64,000 nucleotides of DNA, from assembly GCA_030762935.1 (NCBI GenBank), contig CM060900.1, positions 398,181,132-398,245,131 of the forward strand, read 5' to 3'. This DNA is from Hymenopus coronatus. Lineage: Eukaryota; Arthropoda; Insecta; Mantodea; Hymenopodidae. How positions within the stretch are numbered: position 1 is the stretch's first letter; the number at the start of each line of letters is the position of its first letter. Both the position numbers and the translations under genes were made by a program. The notes under the pieces were generated by a model. That model saw only the letters and a program-made list of their open reading frames with translations, was not told the DNA's origin and searched no databases. Of the stretch, positions 34,480 to 46,900 are shown in pieces.

Positions 34480-35070
34480 TTGAAACCAATAGGCAGTATC
34501 TCGGAAGTGGTTAGCTCGACAACAAAATTGTATAGGACATAACCTGTGTGTTTGGTCCAAACCTACATTTTTTTTTGTAGCAAGTTTTTGTCTATTTCTT
34601 ACTGTTTACCAGTTATGCAAAAATCATTGTTGAAGAGGACTTCAAAGGCTATTCCTAGGAAATTCAAAATATAGACTTTGTTTGCCATGTAAATATATTT
34701 AATATACAGTATGTCTATCAAATTCTTTAGCGCTATTTTTGAGAACATCAAAAGTTTGGAAAATATTTCCGTGTAAAAGATAGTTTGTGATGGGGGAATT
34801 TCCTTGAAGATCTTTGTGTCTTACTCTTGGGAAGTATTAAACTTAAGTACCAAGTTTTATTGAATTTTTGGTTTTGAGTTATGCAAACCCCCCCCCCGTC
34901 ACACCACACACGCGCGCGCGGACCTTTTTCTAGAAATACTTTTTATGAGTTCAGAAAACCTCAAAACGTATATTTTTGGTGTGAAATCTCGCTATCGAAT
35001 TTTTGGGTAGAATGCAATTCTCTAACTACTATGTCCATTGCGTATACGTGCTTGAGAAAGTAATATAAAC
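34480..35070 (-). repeat. dispersed repeat X, copy 7
   Basis: On the minus strand the copy starts ATTACTTTCTCAAGCACGTA and continues with TAGAGAATTGCATTCTACCC, AAAAATTCGATAGCGAGATT, a CG/TG/G linker (34886-34919), TACTTAAGTTTAATACTTCC, CCCCCATCACAAACTATC and TTTTGATGTTCTCAAAAATA. It ends with TGAGATACTGCC-type sequence near 34490 (plus-strand GGCAGTATCTCGGAAG). Confidence 0.75.
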
Positions 35071-36199
35071 CACTAAAGCAAAGATAAAATGTTAACATTG
35101 ACATAAATTGAACATATATTGAACAAACGAACTAGGAAGTTACGAGTATTTAACTGTGATTTGGAACAAACGTTAAAGTTACCATTTTGGTTTGAAACTC
35201 CTGAATGGCGAATGCATGATTGACGATAATCATTGCATGGACATGGGAGAAGCATAATTATTTGATAGTTATAATCACCTCAGGTGTGATGATAATTATC
35301 GTGGAATCAAGCCACATTTGATATCCATTATCGATATTGATATCGTCCATAGGAGCGAAATTATCTTCACTAGCGTGAACAATTTTAACACTCAAGGTGC
35401 AAGTCTTTCTGAAAAAGCCCTACTTGTTAACCAAAAAGTTTGAAAGTGTTATCAAAATTATATTTAATTTTTTATGCATAGAAGAATTAAAAAATATCAT
35501 ATACAAATCAAAAGAAATACAAGCACATTACCGTAAATTCGTAGATTTCGGGTCTATAAATACAAATAAGCGTTAACGGCATTTTTTTACTTCAAAGCAA
35601 ATTACATTTTACAATAGTGTTCATTTATCTTTTTCATAAAGGATTCTTTTTAAACTGAAAGTACATATTGTTAATTAATCTTAACAGCACGTATAGATAA
35701 CATTTTTATCATAAAATTCTCATTTCATGTAGCTGATTATCTGCAATTGATGTTCCTTCAAAATTTTTAACCTACTATCTATTTCAGTAAATAATATGTA
35801 CCTCCAAGATGTAATTTCTAACTGAACTAATGTACAAGAAAACCTCTACTTGGAGGGTATAGCGTAGTATTAGGTATCTTTAAGCTACTCCTATTACACA
35901 TATTATAAAGCATGTACTAAATTAATGAAAACGTTCAACGTAAACGACACACTTATATGAGAAAGATAAAAATATGATGTGTTGCATTCACGTTCCTGTT
36001 TCTACTCACTCTTCCACAAAATACTGTTTAAAATGTTTCAGCTGCCTCTAGTAAATCAAGCATGTGCATATTTTGTTGTAAGTACAGCAAATTTTAAACA
36101 AATTAATAGTTTTCAACAGCGTTTTGTCGTGTTGAAATTCCATGCTCGTTTTATGACCACCAGTAAATCCGAATAGAGACTTCCGGGTTGATAATATAA
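35071..36199. other. no gene recognised; palindromic words near 35282
   Basis: CACCTCAGGTG (35276-35286) is an 11-base palindrome, and TATCGATA (35329-35336) is an 8-base palindrome of the insect DRE type. Nothing nearby looks like an exon, so neither is claimed as a regulatory site. Confidence 0.4.
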
Positions 36200-36790
36200 G
36201 TATTTGAAAACTTGAACCAGTAACAATAAAGATCTCGAAAATGCTCCACAAAAGAAATATACTTGACATGAATGGGCTGCTTTAACAATATCTACAGTTT
36301 CAGCGTAGCAAGAGTTTGCGTATCTCTTAATGCTTACTGATAATATAAAATTATTTCGGAAGATGAGGACTCGCAGGCCCATCCCAGGAAATTCAAGGTA
36401 TCCCTAGTAGCCATGCAGATTTTTAAACGCATGATATTTTAATGAACATATTCAGACTAATTTTTAAGAACATTAAAATGGTGGAGTATGTTACCATTTA
36501 CAGCGCATTTTGGGGGATTTCTTTAAAATGCTCCTATTACACCCTTAAGCAATGATGAACTTAAATACCGACTTTGGTATTTAACCGAGTTTTCCTTTTG
36601 AGCTTACGTTTTTTAAAGACACATGTAGACCTTTTGCTGAAAATAATAATAATAAATTATTATTATTATTACTACTACTACTATTCAGGGAGATTCATAA
36701 GTTGTATTTCCGGAGTCATAATGTTGTCGATTTTTTGGGCGGAATGCAATGCTAACTCTTCATATTACAGTTAAGTAGGAGAGATAGTAT
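36200..36790 (-). repeat. dispersed repeat X, copy 8
   Basis: Minus-strand blocks include TTCCGCCCAAAAAATCGACA, GGTTAAATACCAAAGTCGGT, ATTTAAGTTCATCATTGC, CCCCCAAAATGC, AATATCATGCGTTTAAA, and TGGGATGGGCCTGCGAGTCC, then AGAGATACGCAAACTCTTGC. An AAT/ATT tract (36640-36680) has replaced the GT-rich linker. Confidence 0.68.
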
Positions 36791-37305
36791 ACAAACTCAC
36801 CACTTACGGCATTTTAATGAACCTTATTTCTTGATTGTTGAAGTTAAAGCAAATGAATCCGCATAAGCGTTAGGCAGTAACCGCGTGATCGTATCGGAAA
36901 CTATGATCCGACAACAGGGCGATTTTCCGGTTCATGAGCATGATAAACTGGCATACTGCTACACAGAAGCTACTGTAAATGATAGATGAACCCGTCTTAA
37001 TGAACATGAAATTGTGTAGTCGCGGTGATTTCTCCAGCAATACAAGCTGTTTAACTGCCGGAGCTTAATGTGGTCGAAATGTAACCCGTGACACAGAGTT
37101 ACTCAAAGTCAAGGAAGACAGAAAGTTACTCCAGTATGTACACAGCATGTATATTAATTAGAGGTAACCAGAAGCATGTTCGTGTGAGTTGGTGCGCCTT
37201 AATCTGGTTATACATCTAAGTGTGCCAAATGATGAAGGGAACTAACTATAATATACGAACACCAAGTCTTCGACACACGCACGCTCTCGCTCTCACTTTC
37301 TCTCA

Positions 37306-37307
<2 letters not shown>

Positions 37308-37340
<33 letters not shown>

Positions 37341-37344
37341 GCGC
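37308..37344. repeat. (AC)n microsatellite followed by GCGCGC
   Basis: About 15 AC units run into GCGCGC, preceded by CT/CA-rich sequence. Confidence 0.95.
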
Positions 37345-37904
37345 AGGCAGAGACATATAGTGAGGACGGTAGGTTGAAGTGGGAACAAAATGTGATTTTA
37401 AAATTTCTTATTTTATGCGCACATTTATGTATCTGTCCATAATAGTTGACGATTTGTTTTATTCCATCCAAAATTTGATGCAGAAATATTTGATGTAAAA
37501 TATTCCTGGAAAAAATATTTTGCGGCCGGCTAAATAGTAAATAAAATAAGCATTTCTACCAAAAATGTCCGTGTTTATCTGTGTGTGAGCAGCGTAACTC
37601 TAAAAGAAGATGTTCGCTACATGGCATTTGCGTTCAGTATTTTCCAAAGATGCGACACAGAGCTTTTGAATCCCCCACTCCAAATTGCACTTGATGGGAA
37701 CAAATTCTAGCTACTTTCGATTTTCTAAAAATGGTTCCAACTAGTTCGGTTCAAGTACCATATGCTAAAATATTTACGTGATAAGCAAAATGTATAGTTT
37801 GGTGAAAGACAGGTAGAAAACAATTTGTTCGTCTGCCAGGTCTGTTAACGTCTGTCGGCACTTTGCGACGCTTTGCTAGAAGCCTCTGTATCAAAAAGAC
37901 TCCA

Positions 37905-37990
37905 AACCCGCCTGGGTAGTGTGGTGGTAGTGTGTCTGTCTCACATTTATAAGGTTGTGAGTTTGAATCTCGCTTAGGGTGTGTTACCCG
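37905..37990 (+). repeat. tRNA-like SINE head, family E
   Basis: GCCTGGGTAGTGTGGTGGTA, then GTGTGTCTGTCTCACATTTA, then GGTTGTGAGTTTGAATCTCG has the layout of a tRNA D-arm, anticodon arm and T-arm, with GAGTTTGAATCTC as the B-box. It abuts the A-rich end of SINE A copy 3. The anticodon stem is not fully paired, so it is SINE or pseudogene rather than a working tRNA. Confidence 0.6.
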
Positions 37991-37996
37991 GATAAT

Positions 37997-38230
37997 TTTT
38001 TTATTTTTAGCCCCCTTTAACATCTAAGTCATATCGGGAGTTTTGCACTTGAAACAACTCGTTGTCTGTAGGTTTAAATCATTTTATTTTCCTCAAAAAA
38101 ACACACACACATTCTCTCTCACATACTTCCAGACTCTGAAGGGGATAGGGAATAATTCTAGCTAGTATAAATTCCCGGGACCTCCGGGTGAGAAATCAGG
38201 TTGCTGACCACTCGACCAGGGAGGCAGTAT
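37997..38230 (-). repeat. tRNA-derived SINE, family A, copy 3
   Basis: On the minus strand it reads TGCCTCCCTGGTCGAGTGGT, then CCGGAGGTCCCGGG where a B-box should be (part is deleted). The tail blocks AACGAGTTGTTTCAAGTG and TGACTTAGATGTTAAAGGGG match copy 2. The loss in the B-box region implies this copy is not transcribed. Confidence 0.82.
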
Positions 38231-38470
38231 TGAATGGCTTTTGTATAACTGGTATACCATAAAAGATAGACAAAATGTTATTACCCCGAAAAAATTCAGA
38301 TCTCGTTAAAAAAAAGACAATTTCTACTAAATAACATTATTTTTGAAGTTAACCACTTCGGTGACATTTGCTTTTTCTTATTGTTTTTGGATTTTAAAAT
38401 GCTTATATAATTTTGAAGTTGTAAGTCGATCGGTTTTTCTCGTAATGACGTGGAATTTGAAGTCTATCGC

Positions 38471-39019
38471 CTATAAACCTGTTTTAAAAATCTGACTATC
38501 ACATTAGGCTACTGTATTTTCCTTTATACCTACAACGAAATATGTATGTATAATGGCATTTTCTCAGTATTATAAGTGTTTGTAAGAACAGCTTCTAAAA
38601 GAGTGAGTAAGCAGGTGAATGCAACATGCAGACTTTCTGAGTATTTCTATGTATGATTTGCTATCCTTCTCAAACTATAGGTCTACTAAATAATTAACAT
38701 TTTGTTCCTAACCTTTGTATTGTCACGATAGACCGTTTTATAAAAGTGTGTCTTTTCGAAAAAACCAAATTACCAACCGTGACTCTACGAAGTTAAAATC
38801 AATTAACTTCAAGAAAATTGGTAGATACATTTCAAATTTTATATAGAACACAGGGCGTTGAAGTGTTATATACGAGTAACCCTGAATGAAAAGAATCTCT
38901 AAATCCGTTTCTAATATGGTTGGAACCGCTGTAAAACTAAGGGTATTTTATCTGAAGATTACCCTTAAGGCTTACAACTTTGTTATTTTTATTTTATCTA
39001 CCGAGTACTATTGTATGTT
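38471..39019. other. no feature recognised
   Basis: AT-rich sequence between two X copies. The 38886-39098 open frame enters repeat X and is not regarded as coding. Confidence 0.45.
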
Positions 39020-39850
39020 CGACATAGTAGGTAAAGAAGGTATAGTATTCCACCAAAAATTCGATACCGATATTTCCCCGGAAATACATGTTTTATGACT
39101 CCTCAGTCTAAAAGAAGCATTTTTGAAAAAAGTTCGTCTGTGTGTACAGGTGGCAGCAAAACTAAAAAATGAAAAGTCCGTTAAATACCAAACTTTGCAT
39201 TTAAGTTCAGTGTTTTCCAAGGATACGACATGAAGACTTTCAAGAAAACAACCTCACATCAAACTTCCCTTTACCTGAAAGATTTTTTGAAATGTTCCGT
39301 TTTCTCAAAAATGGCTCCAATGCCTTTGATTAAAATGCCGCATATTAAATTTACTTACATGGCAAATTGAATATATACCCTCTGAAGTCTTCTTCATTCT
39401 GAATGACTTTTGCATAAATCGTAAACCGAATGGGTTAGACAGAAATTTAACACAGATAAAATGTAAACCTCGCTAAAACACATGATATGTCATATATATT
39501 GTTTCTTATCTACAGCCTAAGCGTTTCTGAGATAGTACTTGTTGGTTTCAATTTTAAAATACTAATACTTTTCTCATAGGGAGCTCGGCTTTCGTATCAT
39601 ATCTCCTTTTTACTCCTGGATATACAAAGCGAACGGAATTTTAACATCATCGTATCAAGAAAGTTTTAAAAGGTTTGACTCGCTTTAACCTAATGAATTC
39701 CCTTCTTATTGCAAGGTACTAAGTAATAAGACCATTTCTGCCAATGTTTATCTCGATTAGTTTGAAGTAGATAGAATATTTTTTTAGAGCAAGCAGAGAA
39801 AGTCCTGTGAATGAAACAAATCAGATTTGTTTTCTTAAGTTATAGATAAT
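39020..39850 (+). repeat. dispersed repeat X, copy 10 (best reference copy)
   Basis: This copy shows nearly all blocks in order: TAAAGAAGGTATAGTATTCC, AAAAATTCGATACCGATATT, GTCTGTGTGTACAGGTGG, CGTTAAATACCAAACTTTGC, ATTTAAGTTCAGTGTTTTCC, AAGGATACGACATGAAGACT, TTCCCTTTACCTGAAA, TGATTAAAATGCCGCATATT, GAATGACTTTTGCATAAATC, TTTCAATTTTAAAATACT, TGCCAATGTTTATCTCGATT, and GCAGAGAAAGTCCTGTGAAT. It spans about 830 bp with no long coding frame. It is a good query for a family search. Confidence 0.78.
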
Positions 39851-42800
39851 TTATAGCAGTACTAACATATGCTTGGGTGACACAGCGAATACGAATAAAA
39901 TTGAACGTTTTTTGTGTATTGAGGATAACTTTAAAATTAATTAAGGGCATTTTAGAAGGTTGAATTCCAGGCTTTAGTATACATCAAATTTAACATTTCC
40001 GGTCAAAAAAGTCAGTTTTTCACTGTAACCCTCCACCAATTTAGGAATTGTAACGTTTTGGTTACAAATTTGTGTTTATTATAATACCGGAGGAGAACCC
40101 CATCGCTTCCCGAAAACCAGAGCAGTCTATAGAAATATAATCCTGTTGACTAAAGCACACGGTGTCCCGTGGTTTCATCCCCTCATCTCTCTCAACAAAG
40201 AAAGGTAAGCGTTTTTACTTCTCTCGGATCTGCTTTGTTGATCAAATAAATATGTCTGCGGTGTGTATTTACATACTCATTCATGCCTTTGTTCCTCACA
40301 GCGAAGCTTTTCTTAGAGCCCGTTTTTATCTTGATAATAAAAGAGCGTAGCTAGTGTCGCATACTGGCGTGTTAAACCGTTTTTGCACAAGCACAAAAAC
40401 CAAACATATAATGTTGGCACATGCCTCTAAAGAAACAATTTTATTATAAATCATCAGCATAGCGTCATGTTTGTTTTCATGGAGAGGATGTTACTGAAGT
40501 ACTTCCTCGTTAATATTTCGATAACTCATAAAACGCTCCTCGGTGAATCGTAAGATTTGGGCACACTGTGCCCTTCATTGCACCTTAATTACTAATCTTA
40601 CATATCATTTCAGAATATAAATTCAATAGTGGGAAACAATAGCATTGGAAATGAGCAGTAATAATAATTGACTAAGAAGTCATAGTCGCCCCCAAACTGT
40701 TACTGTCACTCTTGGTGCAAGATGTACAGTGAAACCCGTTTAAAAAGATATTTATCCCTAATTTTGTTTTTATTTTGGCGAGATTTCCGCATTATTCAGA
40801 TATTCAGGATTGTTTTTCTCTGTGCAAAATTTTAAGATTAATTGAAAACACCATGCCAATAGTTTCAATGTCATGTATTTTAGGAAAAAAAGCTCTCATT
40901 AAGTATAATGTAGTTCTGCATCGACTGTACCTATAATACATATACAGTGAATATTAACAAATGCTACACTATACATTTTGAGGTACATTTATTTATCCTT
41001 GCTGATTTGCGTGGATCGTAGCGCTAACTAGGAATCTTAGTGCTGTACAGATAACTGTAAAAACGACACATTTTTACGCGACATTTCTTATCATAGAACG
41101 CAAACCTTTCTCACAACGTTGTTCTAAGCAACAGGCAACTCCAAAGGAAAAACACACATGTACCTAGGTACGTTTACAAAGAAATGTCATATACCTTAAT
41201 GGTACACATTTAGAGTTTCCTCGGAAGTATAGCATGTTCCAAAATAAAATACATAAAGCACTTGTAGTTTCCTGGAAAGCACAGCATAGCCCAAGCAACT
41301 GCGTTTTAATACTGCATATTTCCGATTTAAACAGTGAAGAGGATTTTTATGTGGCGTAGTTTCTGTATTGTTGAGGCAAAATTACACAGTCCAGCAGGGC
41401 ACTATATTTTTTCGGAGAAGATAAGAGGTGTCTGATTTGAGCAGGTTTTACTGTATAAATAAACTAATACTACTGTATATACATCAGATTGTTCCTTTGT
41501 TTAATTGAAGACCTATTAACAGCTAGGTTATGAATGACCGGTTTATGAGTTTATCCACAAACTACCCACGCTCTATGATCAGTGTAAATTACGTTTGTGT
41601 TTTGAATATGAATAGTTAAAATCTATAGAATTAAGTACAACGTTCCTTCCGGTGGAATGGAAGCACTGAATGAAAAAAATACACTAAGACCAATAAATTA
41701 TGGTAAGACTCTGTGTTGTGTCCCAGTGTCTAGCTTTTTAAGTCTGGAATTTAAAGGAAATTGTCACTTATATTTCAGTTGTCAGTAAGAATTACATATG
41801 TATAATGGGATTCTTATATTAAGCACTCTGTTTCGTTCCTGACTATTTGTTTAACACATATGTAATATCAATATTACAAGTTTAACATTATATATATAAT
41901 ATATATTATTGTTGTTGTAAAATCTTGTATGTTTTGCCACATTTTTGGATTTTAGTTATGTGCTGATCTTATAATTAAATCTGGCATCAGTGTTTCCGAG
42001 TAAGATTATTAATAAATAAAGGCAACTATTATTTGCGAGGATTATTTTTTAGCGTTTTTTTCCGCATTGTACATGCAGTTTGCTGTTTTTAAAATCGTTC
42101 TGGGGTTTTAGTACATGCCAAAATCTAAGTATGTTTGTAACCGGTTTTGCATCGGCTACTGTTGATTTTAAAGGTATTCTGTCTAAATCTTAGATGCACA
42201 TATGTTAAGTAATGCAGTAATTAATGTACAATTTTTAAGTATGCTTTTGCAATACATAGATTTCTATTATTTAGAAACAAGTTTTTATAAATCTTATTTT
42301 AGGTGCTCTGCTGTGATACTTTTCGGAGTGTAGGTCCAAATTTTTGTGACAGCATTGTAGAGCTTTTCTGAATTGTGGCACCAATAATTATAACTTTATG
42401 GCAGTAGCTTGTGACAATTATAATTATTTACTCGTGGATATAATTTGATTTAGCCAGGTAAACACCTTTAGAAAACATTTCGAATGCATTCTGTCACACA
42501 AGAGTAACAAAGTGTTTGATGCAAATGCCAGGAAATCTGGTAGTGCTCGCCTAAATGCTTCCGGAGGGGAGAAAACAAAACTCACCATTGTTGGATGAAA
42601 CTTGCAGAAAAAAGAACTTTAAGATAGGCTTCTTAGCTTTTATGTACTACCTGGCTGAGAGAGAAAGTGAAGACGAAATAATATGGAAATCAGCGAATAG
42701 GGAACTCCCTTTCAGATATTAGTGCTGCTGTAATCCTGAAATTCTATACCACCAAACAAAACAAACTGTTCCTTAAATTATTACTAGCGAGGGCTGAAAG

Positions 42801-42869
42801 CGATTAATATACTTCAATCAAAAGAAATTCATTACACTCAAAAGGATTTCTCTACTCAATATCGTATAT
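39851..42869. other. AT-rich DNA, no gene recognised
   Basis: Only scattered short frames occur. TATATATAATATATATT at about 41893-41909 is an AT palindrome. No repeat family from elsewhere in the window was recognised. Confidence 0.45.
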
Positions 42870-43080
42870 TACTTTCTCTAGCCCGCATGTAAGATCTACA
42901 TAGGGGATAGAAAATATTATATTCCACCCAAAAATTGGATGTCACACACACACAAACACACACCACTATTTGTTATTATTTTTTTAAAGGTACTTGTTCC
43001 GATGGCCACAATCTCTAACGCCGATTTTTTTTTGCGCGGAATAAATAATTCCTCTTACTTCCTAGAAACGTTTTAGAGGA
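42870..43080 (+). repeat. dispersed repeat X, fragment (copy 11)
   Basis: ATTACTTTCTCTAGCCCGCA and ATTATATTCCACCCAAAAAT give the left end of X. The copy then degenerates into CA-rich sequence. Only the first part can be aligned. Confidence 0.5.
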
Positions 43081-43717
43081 ATTGTAAGCAATAACAATTC
43101 TGAAGTCAATTCACAACATAATATTTAGTTACAAACAAAAGAATTATTTTTCAACGTTACACGGAATAAAAAAAGTCAATTTCCACATATACTGTATGTG
43201 CATCCTACTTACCTTAGATACTTTTGCATAGACTAACCCTGGGAAAGGCATATTAGCAAAGACTAAAGTTTGGTATCATGATTTCTTTAATGCATTTTAT
43301 TGTTTAGTTTATCAGACAAATAAGCTACTCTAAATATTTTAGAGCTTTCATCCGCCTCGCGCGCGCGTGTGTGTGTGATTTTTTCCTGGTTTTGATTCAA
43401 TTTATACTGGAACTTGTTATAGGTATGTTATGTGCATGTGTTATCAATTCTTTTTGTGTTCTGTCAGGTGAAGTTTAGTTGTTGGTGCAAATACCACTTT
43501 GTATTTGGATCGAGGGTAATTTGTACTTCGAGTGGGTTATTCTAGCTTCATACAATTATTTAAAACCAATCTCAATGCAATAAGAGCTACATATGCTATA
43601 TTAATGTTTCTTGCATTGAAGATGATAGAAACATCAATTTTATTGGCTACTGTTTTAATCTCATCGCTTCATCTTATAGTTTTTTTTCCATAACCTCGTT
43701 CATTTTCAATTCTACAC

Positions 43718-43900
43718 ATATGCAGGTTGTTTCAAAACGACACCGAACAAATATACGAGTTTTACAGCTTATTCTTGAACTAGTCGAGATTTAATGTAGC
43801 AGTTGGTGTGTTTTTATGTAACACTGAAAATTAGATCATTTTAGATTAGGCAGTGCATGATGCACTAGTGGGTGATGCCCACATTCTCACACCTCAGCAG
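43718..43900 (+). mobile_element. MITE fragment related to the 30231-30735 element
   Basis: ATATGCAGGTTGTTTCAAAA, then CGACACCGAACAAATATACG matches the terminus of the 30.2-kb MITE. About 130 bases further in, AGATTAGGCAGTGCATGATG matches its internal GGATTAGGCAGTCGTGCATA. The second terminus was not found, so the copy is truncated or its far end has decayed. Confidence 0.6.
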
Positions 43901-46900
43901 TTGTTCTCGGCACATACTATGAAAATCAAACGTTCTTTTACTTACTCATTATCAGCAAACATGTTCTAGCTTACATACAAAGAAGCAAAGACAAGTTAGT
44001 TACTCAAAATACTATCATATGACTCGAACAGTTACGAAATTGTTCTTGAATGCAAAACATATATATATTGACCAAACCAAGAGCATATTGCACTTATTAT
44101 CCTAATTGTTTTGCACCTATTTTGATAGTGAATTCTCAATAACTTACTGTAAATATCAACAGGAACTTGCTGTTAAATGTTTAAATGTTTCATTTAATAT
44201 TACGAGTTAAAGCAGTAAAATAAACTTCTTGTCTCATACGAAAGGGAGATTTATTTTTGTTTAACTTTCTCTACAATCATTTGGTAGTATTCTGATAGTA
44301 TTCTTGCCTTAACTGTCGTTATCAGTTCCTTGCCTCCATCCAGACGATCACCAACGTTAAATTGCCTCTAAAAGATAATATCAGTGATGCATATGTCCCA
44401 GCTTATTTTTCTAGTCATTCCTTTCATTCATCCTCTGTTATGATGAAGTATCTTGGAGGAATAATTAAATTAATTTAGCGGGGTTTCGTGAGACAAGGAA
44501 TTCCTTAATGTGTTAGCTAGCCTTAAAGTAGCATGTCGATGTTTTTATGAAAACGCTGAGAAAGCATGCGGCTCTGAGCTTCCCAAGCTACCTGCGTTAC
44601 TTCCGATATATTTTCGTATTACATAAGCTCTGATCAAAAACTACCACATCTATCTTTCACGTTTTAGGTACATAACTTCTATTATAGTCAATTCAAGCAT
44701 TAACTTTGTAATGACTCCAGACCCTAACGCCCATTCCCATTAACTTTCCCCTTTATTTTTGTTTTTATTTTTTATTTTCTTGTAATAGAAATGTCTAGGC
44801 GGTAACCATTGAGGCTTGTCTTCGTCAGGTCCCTGATTCGATTACCGTTGTTCCGGCTACTCTGACCATTGGTTTATTTGCTTAGAATTTGCGTAGAATT
44901 TGGTTTGTGGAACTGTGTGCCCTGGCGTTCGGTGTCAGACGGGCCTCCAGAAAGACCTCTCCGTAGCAATAGTTAGGCCTATGAGGGATCCCGCCGACGC
45001 CAGGATGTAATATTTGTAGACGTTAGGGAGTCGAGTATCCAAGCCTGCCAGGCAGAATCTAGTCGCGCTTTGTATCCACTTTACTCCTGGATGTTACCAG
45101 TAGTAAAATGAGCGACAATTGTGAAGTGTAGAAATCCTTATCCGGTTCCTGAGAGCCATCCAGTTGCTTTTAATCTTATATAGGAATTGTACAAGTTTAC
45201 TACAGTCCTTTTATATATTCCATTTATTGTAGCTCTTAAGTCTACATATCTCCATTTTATCACAGCGTTTATCCTTCCAATTGTTCACTTCGTTACAATA
45301 ACATAATGTGACCTAGGTACTGTGAATAACAATCTCTTTTGTTCAGGACTACTTCTTAACTCGTTTAACTGTCATACGATGCCTTTCCTTTCTTTGCTAA
45401 CATTATTTTGTATATTTAACCTTCCCATGTTTGTTTAACTAATCTACAGATTCTTGATTAAACCTAGCGTGTCAGGTGACTTAGTAAAACGTCTCTCTGT
45501 TTCTTTCCAAGCTCCAATAATTTATATCATTTTTCTTGCCATTCAGAAGTCTCCTAAACTTTTTTTGTTTTGTTACATGTTAATCTATAATGCCTTTACA
45601 CATCCCCCTTTTGTAAGGATATCTATTGATTTTAAAACACTCTTAGGGCACATTTTCCTCTTCTAATTTAGGCATTCAGGCCTATATTTAATGCTATTTT
45701 CATGGCTACTTTAGAAGTATCTCTCCCATTACTGCACCAAATCAATTATCTATTTCGCACCCATCTTCAAGTGACAAATTTGTGGATCTAGAAAATTGAT
45801 AAACTTTCTGACGTATATTGGTTTGTCGTCATCTCAATATCACAGGATCTCTCCTCTGTGGACATAGCTTCTCAAGGACAGTTGACGAGCGATACAATAA
45901 AGTTATTAAATTAGTCAGCTGATTCAATAGTGGAGAACATGCTGTCACTGTCATTCAAGGACGGAGTGAGCGCATTAATCACTGCTTAATATATTACGCC
46001 CGATTCACGTTTCAGATTTACGGTCGTATGGACGATGTGTGTTTATTTTCAACCTACCGGTTTCCATGCAGTGTGCCGTGAAGTTAGGAAACTCATCCCA
46101 TTCTTGACGTAGATCAAACCTCTTACGACTATAATTTTAATGTGATGAAAGTATTTTACACTACATAAACCAACTGATGCGGAGTTTGGATAGTTATAAT
46201 TTGGTTTGAGAAACACATACTGCTCTGCTAAGTGCAAAAGATCAGAGTTAAGATGAAGTAGTATCTAATTCTCCCTTTAAATGTGCCTATAAAATCTAAA
46301 TGGTATGAGGGAGATCGATATCATCTTATTATGCTGCTTCTATAAGGTCACTAGCAACTTTGCGTCATGTGTTTTCAACATAAAACCAACGTTATCCAAT
46401 ACATCTGTTAACTGAAATGTTCACAAGTAGCATTGTGAATGCTTTGAAACCAAATTTGGAACTTGCAGAATGACATTTGTTTTTAGGTGGGACGAAAATT
46501 AGGAATATTGAAATGAATACAACGAAAAACGAATCTTGTACATCTTAAAAAGCGTGTTGAGCTACGTGGCGTCTAACTATATACTTTTCACCTTACGATA
46601 GAAATACAATGTAGAGATACTATGTTAGTTAATGGGGACAAAAACTCTGCACCACATTGTATAAGTTTAAAGCTTCAATAATTATTAGATAGGAAGAAAA
46701 TTTTAAAGAAAACATAAATGTATCCCAAAAATTATTATTCATGGACAAGCATAGGAATTGAGGGATACAGGAAGAAAACATAAACACCACCATAACTATA
46801 ATTTTTCATGAGGTTAATTTTAGTTTCAAAAATGTGTACTGTTATATGATGTACTGTATTTTTATAAAATGCATAAAATGGGCTATTTAAATATGTTAGT

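Larger units (their letters stand above)
37520..38470 (+). repeat. dispersed repeat X, copy 9, split by nested retroposons
   Basis: The left part (37520-37800) carries TGTGTGAGCAGCGTAACTCT, TTGCGTTCAGTATTTTCCAA, GATGCGACACAGAGCTTTTG and TTTTCTAAAAATGGTTCCAA. The right part resumes at about 38231 with GAATGGCTTTTGTATAACTG, AGATCTCGTTAAA and TTTTAAAATGCTTA. In uninterrupted copy 10 these two parts adjoin. About 430 bp of retroposon sequence lies between them. Confidence 0.72.

Noticed and set aside
35276..35336. Regulatory palindromes CACCTCAGGTG and TATCGATA
   Set aside because: Both are short enough to occur by chance and no exon or promoter was found nearby.
37905..37990. Functional tRNA gene
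   Set aside because: The layout is tRNA-like but arms do not pair well and it abuts retroposon sequence; treated as a SINE head. The same reasoning applies to the heads at 7742, 13467, 31034 and 61874.
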